Shown here one piece after another: positions 51,097 to 58,937 of a stretch of DNA of 59,585 nt (position 1 is the stretch's first letter; every line of letters begins with the position of its first letter). Where the stretch lies: the NCBI GenBank assembly GCA_900540865.1, contig UQHH01000011.1:1-59585 (forward strand), in the 5' to 3' direction. The translations under genes were made by a program, and so were the position numbers. The stretch is from an uncultured Oscillospiraceae bacterium (GTDB lineage: Bacteria > Bacillota > Clostridia > Oscillospirales > Acutalibacteraceae). The notes beneath the pieces were generated by a model. That model made no database searches, was not told where the DNA came from, and saw only the letters and a program-made list of their open reading frames with translations.

Positions 51097-51356
51097 ATGG
51101 AGAAGAGTGAAATTGCGGCATTTGCAGATGAAATACTGCGGCGCTGTTTCTGTAGGCCGATTTCCTAACGCGGTATGCTAGCTCATTTCCGTGCATGTTA
51201 CCCAGTTCACGGCGGACGGCAGGCACAGGATTATCTATGCGAAGCGCAGGGCCTGGGAGTTTACGGCTGTACGGAACGGGAATACTGGCAAGGGTACGGA
51301 CATCGTTTTCTTTTTTTGAAAAGGAACGCACGGCCGTAACCGAGCTGATTGATTAG
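51097..51356 (+). pseudogene. Decayed gene remnant
   Basis: The stretch between the ABC ATPase and proB (50942-51430) has protein-like pieces in three frames. One is MEKSEIAAFADEILRRCF from 51097. Another is VHVTQFTADGRHRIIYAKRRAWEFTAVRNGN in the frame of 51182, which hits TGA at 51317 within a T7 run. The last is KERTAVTELID, ending TAG at 51354. A one-base change at the T run joins the last two. This suggests one small gene broken by at least two shifts. The family is not recognised. Confidence 0.4.
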
Positions 51357-51430
51357 CCGTTTAAGCTTCTCGAAGGGCTGGACGCGCAGGGGGTACGTAA
51401 AAACTATTGACCGTGGGAGAAGGTTATTCT

Positions 51431-52216
51431 ATGTCTTGTCATAAAATAGTAGTGAAGGTCGGCACCTCGACCCTTACATATGAAAGCGGCAGGCTCAACC
51501 TGCGCAGGCTCGAACAGCTCTGCAAGGTGCTGTGCAACCTGCAGAATTCCGGCTGTGACGTCGTGCTCGTAAGCTCTGGAGCAATCGGAGTTGGCATCGG
51601 TAAGCTTGGGCTCAAAACGCGGCCCTCGGAAACAAGGAAAAAACAGGCGCTCGCGGCCGTCGGGCAGTGTGAGCTGATGTTCATGTACGATAAATTTTTC
51701 GGCGAATACAACCATACGGTGGCGCAGGTGCTCCTGACAAGGAATATCGTGGAAAACGGACATACGAAGGAAAACGTTATCAATACGTTTCATACGCTGC
51801 TGGAAATGGGGATTATCCCGATTGTCAACGAAAACGATACCGTAGCCATCGACGAGCTGGACGGCGAAAATTTCGGAGACAACGATATGCTCTCCGCAAT
51901 CGTCGCGGAAATCATTTCAGCAGACAGGCTCGTTATCCTGACCGATATTGAAGGCCTGTTCGACAAAAACCCGAAAACACATCCAGACGCAAAGCTTATC
52001 CCGCTGGTGGAGCGGATAGACGATACGATTAAGCAAATGGCAGAGGGAACCGGCTCTAACCGTGGAACGGGAGGTATGCGAACAAAGCTGCTTGCTGCAC
52101 AGGTCGCGACAGCCGCTGGAATCGAGTGCTGCGTGATAAACGGCGAAGACCCGGAAAACCTGTATAAGCTTTTGGAAGAGAAGCCGGTCGGCACCAGGTT
52201 TTTGGCACAAAAATAA
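51431..52216 (+). CDS. proB: Glutamate 5-kinase (short form, without PUA domain)
   Basis: The 261-residue amino-acid kinase has KIVVKVGTSTLTYESGRLNLRRLEQL, VVLVSSGAIGVGIGKLGL, GIIPIVNENDTVAIDELDGENFGDNDMLSAIVAEIISADRLVILTDIEGLFDKNP and GTGGMRTKLLAAQVATAAGI. It phosphorylates glutamate, the first and usually proline-inhibited step of proline synthesis. The C-terminal PUA domain of the long form is absent, as in many Clostridia. GGGAGAAGG precedes ATG 51431. proA follows by 28 bp. Confidence 0.92.
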   Translation: MSCHKIVVKVGTSTLTYESGRLNLRRLEQLCKVLCNLQNSGCDVVLVSSGAIGVGIGKLGLKTRPSETRKKQALAAVGQCELMFMYDKFFGEYNHTVAQVLLTRNIVENGHTKENVINTFHTLLEMGIIPIVNENDTVAIDELDGENFGDNDMLSAIVAEIISADRLVILTDIEGLFDKNPKTHPDAKLIPLVERIDDTIKQMAEGTGSNRGTGGMRTKLLAAQVATAAGIECCVINGEDPENLYKLLEEKPVGTRFLAQK

Positions 52217-52244
52217 GAAAAACCCTTTGGAAAGGAAGAGCGAT

Positions 52245-53489
52245 ATGACGGTACTGGAACAGATGGGGCAAAACGCAAAGGAGGCCGCGCGCGTTTTGAG
52301 CATAGCGGGAGAGAAAAAGAACCTTGCATTGCAGAAAATCGCCGCTGCTCTAATGGAAAACAGTGCGGGTATCCGTGAGGAAAACGATAAGGATATTGAA
52401 AACGGTAAGGCTGCGGGACTCACCCAGTCACTGCTCGACAGGCTTCGCCTGACGCCGGAACGCGTGGAGAGTATGGCAAACGGCGTGCTGGAGGTAGCCG
52501 CCTTACCCGACCCGATTGGAACGGTTTTAAGCGGCGGTACGCTTGAAAACGGCCTGGAGGTCACGAAGGTGCGCGTTCCGCTGGGCGTTATCGGTATTAT
52601 CTTTGAAGCGCGCCCGAACGTAACGGCGGACGCCGCCGCGCTCTGCCTGAAATCCGGAAATGCCGTGATTCTGCGCGGGGGTAAGGAGGCCATTCATTCT
52701 AACCGGCGCATTGCCCAGGTGATGCGCGCGGCGGTAAAGGAAGCGGAGCTTCCCGAGGATTGCATCCAGCTTGTCCAGGACACGACCCGCCAGTCATCCG
52801 TTGAAATGATGGGGCTGACCGATTACCTCGATGTGCTGATTCCAAGAGGGGGCGCGGGCCTGATTAAGGCGGTCGTTGAAAACGCGCATGTGCCCGTAAT
52901 TGAAACGGGCGTCGGCAACTGCCATGTATATGTAGACAAATCTGCCGAGCTTAAAATGGCGGCGGACATTATTTATAACGCGAAAACCTCGCGCCCGTCG
53001 GTATGCAACGCGATTGAAACCATTCTGCTCCACAAAGACATTGCGGAAAAAGCCCTGCCCCAAATTAAGGCAAGGCTAGACGAAAAGCAGGTGGAGCTGC
53101 GCGGCTGTGAAAGGACGAGAAAAATTCTCGGGGACAGCGTCGTTCCCGCGTCGGAGGACGACTGGTATAAGGAGTACCTCGATTTTATCCTTGCCGTAAA
53201 AGTAGTGGACAGCATGGACGAGGCAATCGACCACATCGCGAAATATTCCAGCGGGCACAGCGAGTGCATCATCACAAGCGATTACCGCGCTTCCCGTGAG
53301 TTTACGGCGCGCGTGGACAGCGCCGCCGTTTATGTGAATTCCTCCACGCGCTTTACAGACGGCGCGCAGTTCGGGCTGGGCGCTGAAATCGGCATTTCAA
53401 CCCAAAAACTGCACGCAAGGGGGCCGATGGGCCTCAATGAGCTGACCTCCATGAAATACATCATCAAAGGCGACGGACAAATCCGTTGA
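52245..53489 (+). CDS. proA: Gamma-glutamyl phosphate reductase
   Basis: The 414-residue enzyme has LEQMGQNAKEAARVLSIAG, VRVPLGVIGIIFEARPNVTADAAALCLKSGNAVILRGGKEAIHSN, the active-site region TSRPSVCNAIETILLHKDIA and the C-terminal VYVNSSTRFTDGAQFGLGAEIGISTQKLHARGPMGLNELTS. It reduces glutamyl phosphate to glutamate semialdehyde, an NADPH-dependent step of proline synthesis. GGAAAGGAAG precedes ATG 52245. It forms an operon with proB; proC is not in the window. Confidence 0.94.
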   Translation: MTVLEQMGQNAKEAARVLSIAGEKKNLALQKIAAALMENSAGIREENDKDIENGKAAGLTQSLLDRLRLTPERVESMANGVLEVAALPDPIGTVLSGGTLENGLEVTKVRVPLGVIGIIFEARPNVTADAAALCLKSGNAVILRGGKEAIHSNRRIAQVMRAAVKEAELPEDCIQLVQDTTRQSSVEMMGLTDYLDVLIPRGGAGLIKAVVENAHVPVIETGVGNCHVYVDKSAELKMAADIIYNAKTSRPSVCNAIETILLHKDIAEKALPQIKARLDEKQVELRGCERTRKILGDSVVPASEDDWYKEYLDFILAVKVVDSMDEAIDHIAKYSSGHSECIITSDYRASREFTARVDSAAVYVNSSTRFTDGAQFGLGAEIGISTQKLHARGPMGLNELTSMKYIIKGDGQIR

Positions 53490-53490
53490 C

Positions 53491-53877
53491 CTAAATAATT
53501 AGGTACATCAGCGCAAGGATGAGGCTGCTGTCGGCTTTTTCACTCGACAGAATAAGGATAAGAATTAAAATCAGGCTGCGCTCCTTGTCCTCGAATAAGC
53601 TGCCGAGCAGGTCGTTATGCGTATGCGCTGCCACCACGGGCTTTTTTTCCTCCGGCGTTTTTACCGGAGGAGTTTCTCTTTGTAAAGGAGGAGCGACGCC
53701 GTGCTGTGCGCTTCTTTGCGGCGCCTGCGGATTATGAGGGCTGTGCCCCATGTTCCCCTGCTGTGTATTTTGCTGCCCCGCGCGCGGCGGCTGGTTTTTT
53801 GCGCGCGCCTGCATCTCCTGCATACGCCGCATGGCGTCCTGCTGGATACGGTCCATATCGCCGGACTGCTCTCTCAC
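53491..53877 (-). CDS. Uncharacterised protein with Gln/Pro-rich linker and C-terminal hydrophobic segments
   Basis: The roughly 128-residue protein opens with a short helix (MDRIQQDAMRRMQEMQARAK), then a Gln/Asn/Pro/His-rich linker, then HNDLLGSLFEDKERSLILILILILSSEKADSSLILALMYLII, two hydrophobic segments separated by a charged turn. I recall the final block as a widespread small motif in Clostridia without a known role. The start is uncertain: GTG 53877 has AGAGGTGA upstream, and GTG 53886 is also possible. It begins just past the stop of the previous gene, so the two are coupled. Third gene of a minus-strand operon. Confidence 0.65.
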   Translation of the reverse strand: MREQSGDMDRIQQDAMRRMQEMQARAKNQPPRAGQQNTQQGNMGHSPHNPQAPQRSAQHGVAPPLQRETPPVKTPEEKKPVVAAHTHNDLLGSLFEDKERSLILILILILSSEKADSSLILALMYLII

Positions 53878-53888
53878 ACCAATCACCT

Positions 53889-54482
53889 CTAAAGCTGCAA
53901 TCCCTTGAGCAGGGGAAGCAGCTTCATCATATGTAGCATTTTTGCGGATTCATCGAGCTTTTTGCGCCGGTCAGGCCCTAAAAACGGGCGCAGGGCATTG
54001 AGCAGACGCGAGGTGTCGTCTTCTTTGTTTACCTCGCTGAGCATGGGGAGAATCCGCATAATCGACTGTAGCGTATCTCCTGACAGGCCGGAAAGCAGAT
54101 CGCCCGCCCCCAGCAGCCCGCCGCCTTTTTTCCCGCCTGCGGCGCCCGACAAAAGGCCGGACAGGGCAGACAGGTCAGGCCCGCCGCTCTTTTTTTCGCC
54201 TGCGGCGCCCGACAAAAGGCCGGACAGGGCGGATAGGTCAGGCCCGCCGCCCTTTTTTTCGCCCGCGGCACCCGACAAAAGGCCGGACAGGGCGGACAAA
54301 TCGAGTCCGCCGCCCTTGCTGTTTTCCGAAGCGCCCTGCTCTGTGGAAGCAGCCGCGGGAAGTGCGCCGGAGGGTTCCTGCGACGAATTATTCTGTCCGA
54401 GCATACCGGCGAGCCCTTTGATTTGCTCCATGGTTTCCGGGTCGCTGAGCATCTTTGATATCTTATCTGTCAAATCGTCCAT
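53889..54482 (-). CDS. Uncharacterised protein with a three-fold 21-residue repeat
   Basis: The 197-residue protein has an N-terminal helix DDLTDKISKMLSDPETMEQIKGLAGMLGQ, then repeats of GGGPDLSALSGLLSGAAGEKK, then GDTLQSIMRILPMLSEVNKEDDTSRLLNALRPFLGPDRRKKLDESAKMLHMMKLLPLLKG. I recall the N- and C-terminal blocks from other Oscillospiraceae proteins of unknown function. It has no signal peptide; the repeats are hydrophobic and Gly-rich and may oligomerise. GAAGGAGTGATACA precedes ATG 54482. Middle gene of a three-gene operon. Confidence 0.7.
   Translation of the reverse strand: MDDLTDKISKMLSDPETMEQIKGLAGMLGQNNSSQEPSGALPAAASTEQGASENSKGGGLDLSALSGLLSGAAGEKKGGGPDLSALSGLLSGAAGEKKSGGPDLSALSGLLSGAAGGKKGGGLLGAGDLLSGLSGDTLQSIMRILPMLSEVNKEDDTSRLLNALRPFLGPDRRKKLDESAKMLHMMKLLPLLKGLQL
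54124..54312 (-). repeat. 63-bp in-frame tandem repeat
   Basis: The landmark CCCGACAAAAGGCCGGACAG recurs at 54145, 54208 and 54271, exactly 63 bp apart, within the coding sequence. Copy number may vary between strains without breaking the frame. Confidence 0.88.
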
Positions 54483-54537
54483 TGTATCACTCCTTCGGCG
54501 ATTCCCGCATTCCATACTGCGTCAATACAAGATAGGT

Positions 54538-54789
54538 TTACTTGCCGCCGCCCATCAGCTTTTTTAAAAGCGCCTGCGCCTGGGGTGAGTTGAGAAGCTT
54601 TTGCGAGGCTTCCTTATCGTTCAATATTTGCTGGACTTTTTTTGCCTGCTCGCCGTCGAGCTGGTTTAAAAGATTCTGTACGTTACCCTGCTGGCTTGCC
54701 TGCTTTAAATTCTCCGGCGTCGTGCCGAGCCGCTGTGACGCCGTATTGATGAGGTCCTGCAGATTTTCATTGTTGTCTTTGTTTGGCAT
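54538..54789 (-). CDS. Uncharacterised small helical protein, first gene of the operon
   Basis: The 83-residue, soluble, Gln/Asn-rich helical protein reads LQDLINTASQRLGTTPENLKQASQQGNVQNLLNQLDGEQAKKVQQILNDKEASQKLLNSPQAQALLKKLMGGGK. Its style (repeated L-x-x-L helices ending in Gly) matches the N-terminal part of the next protein. I do not recognise a named family. It is 55 bp upstream of the repeat protein gene and divergent from the phosphodiesterase gene. Confidence 0.7.
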   Translation of the reverse strand: MPNKDNNENLQDLINTASQRLGTTPENLKQASQQGNVQNLLNQLDGEQAKKVQQILNDKEASQKLLNSPQAQALLKKLMGGGK

Positions 54790-54874
54790 AAAAACACCAC
54801 CTGTTCAAAAAATAAGGCTACAGCATATACTTATGCCGGCCGTTTTTTATTTATACTTTCAAAGGAGAACGATT

Positions 54875-55345
54875 ATGAGGATTCTTGTCGTCTCAGATAC
54901 GCACGGAGACTATTTTACCCTGCAGCGGGTTGTGACGGCGCAGCCGAAGGCGGAGATTGTCATTCACCTGGGTGACGGGGAACAGCAGTCGATGCAGCTT
55001 GTAACGGATTTTCCCGAAAAAATGATTGTGCGTGTGCGCGGCAACGGTGACTGGGGCTCTGATTTGCCGGCAGTGCAGACGCTGCAGATAGCGGGGAAAA
55101 GGATATTTGCGACCCACGGCCATCTTTATCAGGTTAAGATGGGCTATTACAGCGCATATATGGCCGCGAGGGAGCAAAAAGCCGACATCCTGCTGTTCGG
55201 GCATACGCACAACGCGATGACCGACTACGACGACGGGCTGTACGTTATGAACCCGGGCAGCCTGCATGGGGCATACGCGACCTATGGAATTCTAGACATA
55301 ACAGAAGCAGGTATCGTAACCAACATCGTCAATTGCCCGTTTTGA
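54875..55345 (+). CDS. YfcE/MJ0936-family metallophosphoesterase
   Basis: The 156-residue protein has MRILVVSDTHGDYFTLQRVV (metal Asp-x-His), VIHLGDGEQQSMQLV (GD metal motif), VRVRGNGDWGSDLP (GNxD), FATHGHLYQVKMGY (GH) and LLFGHTHNAMTDYDDGLYVMNPGSL (GHTH). All five calcineurin-type metal motifs are present. Members hydrolyse phosphodiesters in vitro; the natural substrate is unknown. AAAGGAG precedes ATG 54875. Confidence 0.9.
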   Translation: MRILVVSDTHGDYFTLQRVVTAQPKAEIVIHLGDGEQQSMQLVTDFPEKMIVRVRGNGDWGSDLPAVQTLQIAGKRIFATHGHLYQVKMGYYSAYMAAREQKADILLFGHTHNAMTDYDDGLYVMNPGSLHGAYATYGILDITEAGIVTNIVNCPF

Positions 55346-55462
55346 CAAGGCGCGTTCCTCTTTGGTATAGAATTTAGATATTGAAAAAGCAGGGCGCATT
55401 CGGTATAATACAAATATTATGGCGTTTTCTGAAAAATGCTACAGGGAAAGGGCGCGTACAAT

Positions 55463-56899
55463 ATGGCGGATAAGAAATTGGTTGAGGCAATTACCCCGAT
55501 GGACGAGGATTTTGCCAAATGGTATACGGACATTGTAAAAAAAGCGGAGCTGATTGAATATACGAGCGTAAAGGGCTGTATGGTGATTCGCCCGTACGGC
55601 TATGCGATTTGGGAGAACATCCAGCGCATCCTCGACGGCATGTTCAAGGCGACGGGCCACGAAAACGTGTGCATGCCGATGTTCATTCCCGAGAGCCTTC
55701 TCCAGAAGGAAAAAGACCATGTAGAGGGCTTTGCGCCTGAGGTTGCCTGGGTAACGCACGGCGGCGAGGAAAAGCTGGAGGACCGGCTGTGTGTGCGTCC
55801 GACCTCTGAAACGCTTTTTTGTGAGCATTACGCGAATATTATCCAAAGCTGGCGCGATTTGCCCAAGCTCTATAACCAGTGGGTCAGCGTCGTGCGCTGG
55901 GAAAAGACGACGCGCCCCTTCCTGCGCAGCAGGGAATTTCTCTGGCAGGAGGGCCACACGATTCACGCGACCTCGGAAGAAGCGGTGGAAGAAACGGAGC
56001 GCATGCTGAACGTTTATGCCGATTTCTGTGAAAATTCGCTTTGTATGCCGGTTGTAAAGGGCAGAAAGACGGACAGCGACAAATTTGCGGGCGCGGAGGC
56101 GACCTATGCCATTGAAGCGCTCATGCACGACGGTAAGGCGCTGCAGGCCGGTACGTCCCACTATTTCGGCGACGGCTTTGCAAAGGCGTTCGATATTACC
56201 TATACGGACAAAGAAAATAAGCAGGTGCATCCGTTCCAGACCTCCTGGGGCGTGACGACAAGGCTCATCGGCGCCGTCATCATGACGCACGGCGACGACA
56301 GCGGCCTGGTGCTTCCGCCGGCGGTTGCCCCCATTCAGGCGGTTATTATCCCGATTGCCCAGCATAAGGGCGGCGTACTGGAAAAAGCGGCGGAGCTTAA
56401 GGAAAGGCTTGAAAAATCTGTACGCGTAAAGGTGGACGACAGCGACAACAGCCCGGGCTGGAAGTTTTCTGAGTATGAGATGAAGGGCGTGCCGGTTCGT
56501 ATTGAGCTTGGCCCGCGCGACATTGAAAACAACCAGTGTGTGCTCGTAACGCGCCACAACCGTGAGAAAACGGTCGTATCGCTCGATGAGCTGGAAGCAG
56601 CGGTCGAGGCGAAGCTCAAAGAGGTACACGACGGCATTTACCAAAAGGCGCTTGAGAACAGGGAAAACAAAACATACGCTTGTACCTCGATGGATGAGAT
56701 TACGAAAACGCTCGAGGAAAAGGGCGACGGCTTCATCAAAGCAATGTGGTGCGGCGACGAGGCGTGCGAGGATACCGTAAAGGAAAAAACGGGCGTAGGC
56801 TCGCGCTGTATCCCGTTTGAGCAGGAGAATCTGTCTGACACCTGCGTTTGCTGCGGAAAGCCCGCGAAAAGCATGCTCTACTGGGGCAAGGCATATTGA
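55463..56899 (+). CDS. proS: Prolyl-tRNA synthetase, type 3 (archaeal-like)
   Basis: The 478-residue class II synthetase has FAKWYTDIVKKAELIEYTSVKGCMVIRPYGYAIWENIQ, LCVRPTSETLFCEHYANIIQSWRDLP (motif 2 region), RFLxx-type FLRSREFLWQEGHTIHATSEEA, TSHYFGDGFAKAFDI and a C-terminal zinc-type domain with Cys residues (AMWCGDEACEDTV, DTCVCCGKPAKSMLYWGKAY). It charges tRNA-Pro. Lack of the INS editing domain and the ending in Tyr mark the eukaryote/archaeal-like type. It lies 2 kb from proBA. No T-box was seen upstream. Confidence 0.94.
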   Translation: MADKKLVEAITPMDEDFAKWYTDIVKKAELIEYTSVKGCMVIRPYGYAIWENIQRILDGMFKATGHENVCMPMFIPESLLQKEKDHVEGFAPEVAWVTHGGEEKLEDRLCVRPTSETLFCEHYANIIQSWRDLPKLYNQWVSVVRWEKTTRPFLRSREFLWQEGHTIHATSEEAVEETERMLNVYADFCENSLCMPVVKGRKTDSDKFAGAEATYAIEALMHDGKALQAGTSHYFGDGFAKAFDITYTDKENKQVHPFQTSWGVTTRLIGAVIMTHGDDSGLVLPPAVAPIQAVIIPIAQHKGGVLEKAAELKERLEKSVRVKVDDSDNSPGWKFSEYEMKGVPVRIELGPRDIENNQCVLVTRHNREKTVVSLDELEAAVEAKLKEVHDGIYQKALENRENKTYACTSMDEITKTLEEKGDGFIKAMWCGDEACEDTVKEKTGVGSRCIPFEQENLSDTCVCCGKPAKSMLYWGKAY

Positions 56900-56943
56900 T
56901 AAAAGAAAGCGAGTCCTATATATAATAGAAAGGGGTGCCGCGG

Positions 56944-57873
56944 ATGCCTATCAGGATTAAAGACGACCTGCCCGCAAGGAAAATTTTAGAATCGGAGAAC
57001 ATTTTCGTCATGTCGGACCAGCGGGCGCTGACGCAGGATATCCGCCCCTTGAAAATCGTGATTGTCAACCTGATGCCCACCAAGGTAGAGACCGAGACGC
57101 AGCTGCTGCGTTTGCTCGGAAACAGCCCCCTTCAGGTGGACATCGAGCTTTTGCAGATGGCAAGCCACGTGTCGAAAAACACGTCGCAGCGTCATCTCAC
57201 AACGTTCTATAAAACGTTTGACGAAATTAAAAATAACAGCTATGACGGCATGATTATTACCGGCGCGCCGGTGGAGCTGCTCGATTTTGAGCAGGTCGAC
57301 TACTGGGAAGAGCTGTGCTCCATTATGGAATGGGGAAAAAAGAACGTCTATTCCACGTTCCATATCTGCTGGGGCGCGCAGGCGGGGCTTTATTATCATT
57401 TTGGAGTTCCGAAGCGCGAACTGGGAGAAAAGCTCAGCGGAATATACAGCCACAGGGTTTTAAACCCGAGCCATCCGCTTATGCGCGGGTTTGACGACCG
57501 GTTTCCCATGCCGCATTCGCGCTATACGGGCGTATGGCGCGAGGACATAGAGCAGCACGATGAGCTTGAGGTACTGGCGACCTCCAGGATGGCGGGCGTG
57601 GCCGTAATTTGTAATAAGGACGGCAGGCAGTTTTTTATTTTGGGCCATGCGGAATACGACAGGAACACCCTTGCGACGGAATACTTCCGCGACCAGAAGA
57701 AGGGGAGCAACCCGCAGGTTCCGTACAACTATTTCCCTGACGGCGACCCGTCCGCTACCCCGCCGATGAACTGGCGCGGGCACGCGTCTTTGCTCTATAC
57801 AAACTGGCTCAACTACTACGTTTACCAGCAAACACCGTATAATTTGGAGGACTTGAAAAAGCTGTTTTTTTAA
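56944..57873 (+). CDS. metA: Homoserine O-acetyltransferase (MetA family)
   Basis: The 309-residue MetA has IKDDLPARKILESENIFVM, IRPLKIVIVNLMPTKVETETQLLRLLGNSPLQVDIELL, the nucleophile Cys in STFHICWGAQAGLYYHFG and the His-x-Glu of FFILGHAEYD. In the loop ITGAPVELLDFEQVDYW, a Glu follows GAPV where succinyl-using enzymes have Gly (GAPLG); by published MetA work that Glu marks acetyl-CoA use. It activates homoserine for methionine synthesis. AAAGGGG precedes ATG 56944. Confidence 0.9.
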   Translation: MPIRIKDDLPARKILESENIFVMSDQRALTQDIRPLKIVIVNLMPTKVETETQLLRLLGNSPLQVDIELLQMASHVSKNTSQRHLTTFYKTFDEIKNNSYDGMIITGAPVELLDFEQVDYWEELCSIMEWGKKNVYSTFHICWGAQAGLYYHFGVPKRELGEKLSGIYSHRVLNPSHPLMRGFDDRFPMPHSRYTGVWREDIEQHDELEVLATSRMAGVAVICNKDGRQFFILGHAEYDRNTLATEYFRDQKKGSNPQVPYNYFPDGDPSATPPMNWRGHASLLYTNWLNYYVYQQTPYNLEDLKKLFF

Positions 57874-57893
57874 AAAGTTAGGCGTGTATTATG

Positions 57894-57920
57894 AAAGGAG
57901 GGGACACCCTCCTTTTTTTG
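57894..57920 (+). terminator. Terminator of metA
   Basis: AAAGGAGGG pairs with CCCTCCTTT around GACA, followed by a run of seven T residues. Confidence 0.85.
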
Positions 57921-57992
57921 TTGTACTGCGGGTTTTAATCTGCGGTATTAATTTAAAACATAAAAATTATATAATGACTAAAATGATAACTT

Positions 57993-58052
57993 TACCCTGC
58001 TTCAAAAAGATAGGGTATTTTTATTTACAAAAAAGCTTTTATAAGTTATAAT
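57993..58052 (+). promoter_or_regulatory. Relic terminator hairpin fused to promoter of the first tandem dockerin gene
   Basis: TACCCT...AGGGTA (57993-57998, 58012-58017) with a T-rich tail is followed by TTTACA (58024-58029) and TATAAT (58047-58052), 17 bp apart. The same hairpin-plus-promoter layout precedes the second copy. Confidence 0.6.
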
Positions 58053-58123
58053 TATTATTGAATTATAATAATATTTTTGTCTGACACAAATAAAGTTTTA
58101 AACGACGAAAGAGGGGCTTGGTT

Positions 58124-58753
58124 ATGAAAAAGATAAAAAAATTACTGTGTATCATGCTGGCGGTTTTGCTGCTTGCTTTCTCTTGCGTAGCGGCGGTAAG
58201 CGCGGAGGAACCGGCAGGGCCGGATATGGAGGAATTGCATCAAAAGTTTATTGCGTATTTGGACGAACAGGGGGCAGCGCATGAATTTAACGGTATAGAG
58301 GACTCGACTGTAGAATATATTGCTGAAATTAACGGCTGGACTGTTTTTTATGGAACAGCGGGTGCAATAGAACCGGCATATGTATCGGAGCGTATAGGAA
58401 AATATGTGTTTGTGCAGTCTTCATATTGCCACCCTTATAAAATTGGCTTGTACGCAGAGAAAGGCGGGAAAGTTTACACGTTAAAGGATACATATGAAAC
58501 GGGAACATTTAATTTGGATGAATTAGCCGGAAAAACAGAGCATTCCCATATTGAAGTTTATTTTCCCGGAGATATAGACTTAGACGGTACAGTTTCAGTA
58601 AGCGATGTATTAAAAGTACAAAAAGTAATTGCAAAACAAGATGTGATAATTGAATTTATTGATTTGGCATTTTATGATTTTGACAGCAACGGGAAAATTA
58701 ATGTGAATGACGTTCTGGACATGCAGAAAAAAATCGCGAAAGTTGCTGCTTGA
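58124..58753 (+). CDS. Small secreted dockerin protein, tandem copy 1
   Basis: The 209-residue protein has a signal peptide (KKIKKLLCIMLAVLLLAFSCVAAVSA). The unassigned domain (about 35-140) has WTVFYGTAGAIEPAYVSERIGKYVFVQSSYCHPYKIGLYAEKGGKVYTLKDTYETG. A C-terminal type I dockerin follows (GDIDLDGTVSVSDVLKVQKVIAK and YDFDSNGKINVNDVLDMQKKIAK). There is no enzyme motif. It should bind a cohesin and present its N-terminal domain outside the cell. ATG 58124 follows AAAGAGGGGC. It shares promoter, leader and signal peptide almost base for base with the next gene, while the mature domain has diverged. Confidence 0.8.
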   Translation: MKKIKKLLCIMLAVLLLAFSCVAAVSAEEPAGPDMEELHQKFIAYLDEQGAAHEFNGIEDSTVEYIAEINGWTVFYGTAGAIEPAYVSERIGKYVFVQSSYCHPYKIGLYAEKGGKVYTLKDTYETGTFNLDELAGKTEHSHIEVYFPGDIDLDGTVSVSDVLKVQKVIAKQDVIIEFIDLAFYDFDSNGKINVNDVLDMQKKIAKVAA

Positions 58754-58801
58754 GCGTGCTTGTCTAATAAAAATAAATATAAATTTAGAATAATTTTTCC
58801 G

Positions 58802-58861
58802 CCCTGTTTCTTGAAAAAACAGGGTATTTTTATTTACAAAAACTTTATTTATTGCTATAAT
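58802..58861 (+). terminator. Terminator of copy 1 abutting the promoter of copy 2
   Basis: CCCTGTTT pairs with AAACAGGG (58802-58824), followed by TATTTTTATTT. The tail runs into TTTACA (58833-58838) and TATAAT (58856-58861), 17 bp apart, the promoter of the second copy. Confidence 0.75.
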
Positions 58862-58937
58862 AATAATGCGGATTGGATAAAATTTCCGTATTGTACATAA
58901 ATATAACTTTGTAAAACGACGAAAGAAGGGCTTGATT

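Noticed and set aside
55346..55462. T-box leader before proS
   Set aside because: The interval is short and lacks the T-box TGGNACC-type sequence and specifier structure.
55439..56644. 401-residue frame on the minus strand
   Set aside because: Antisense shadow of proS, Arg/His/Leu-rich without any domain.
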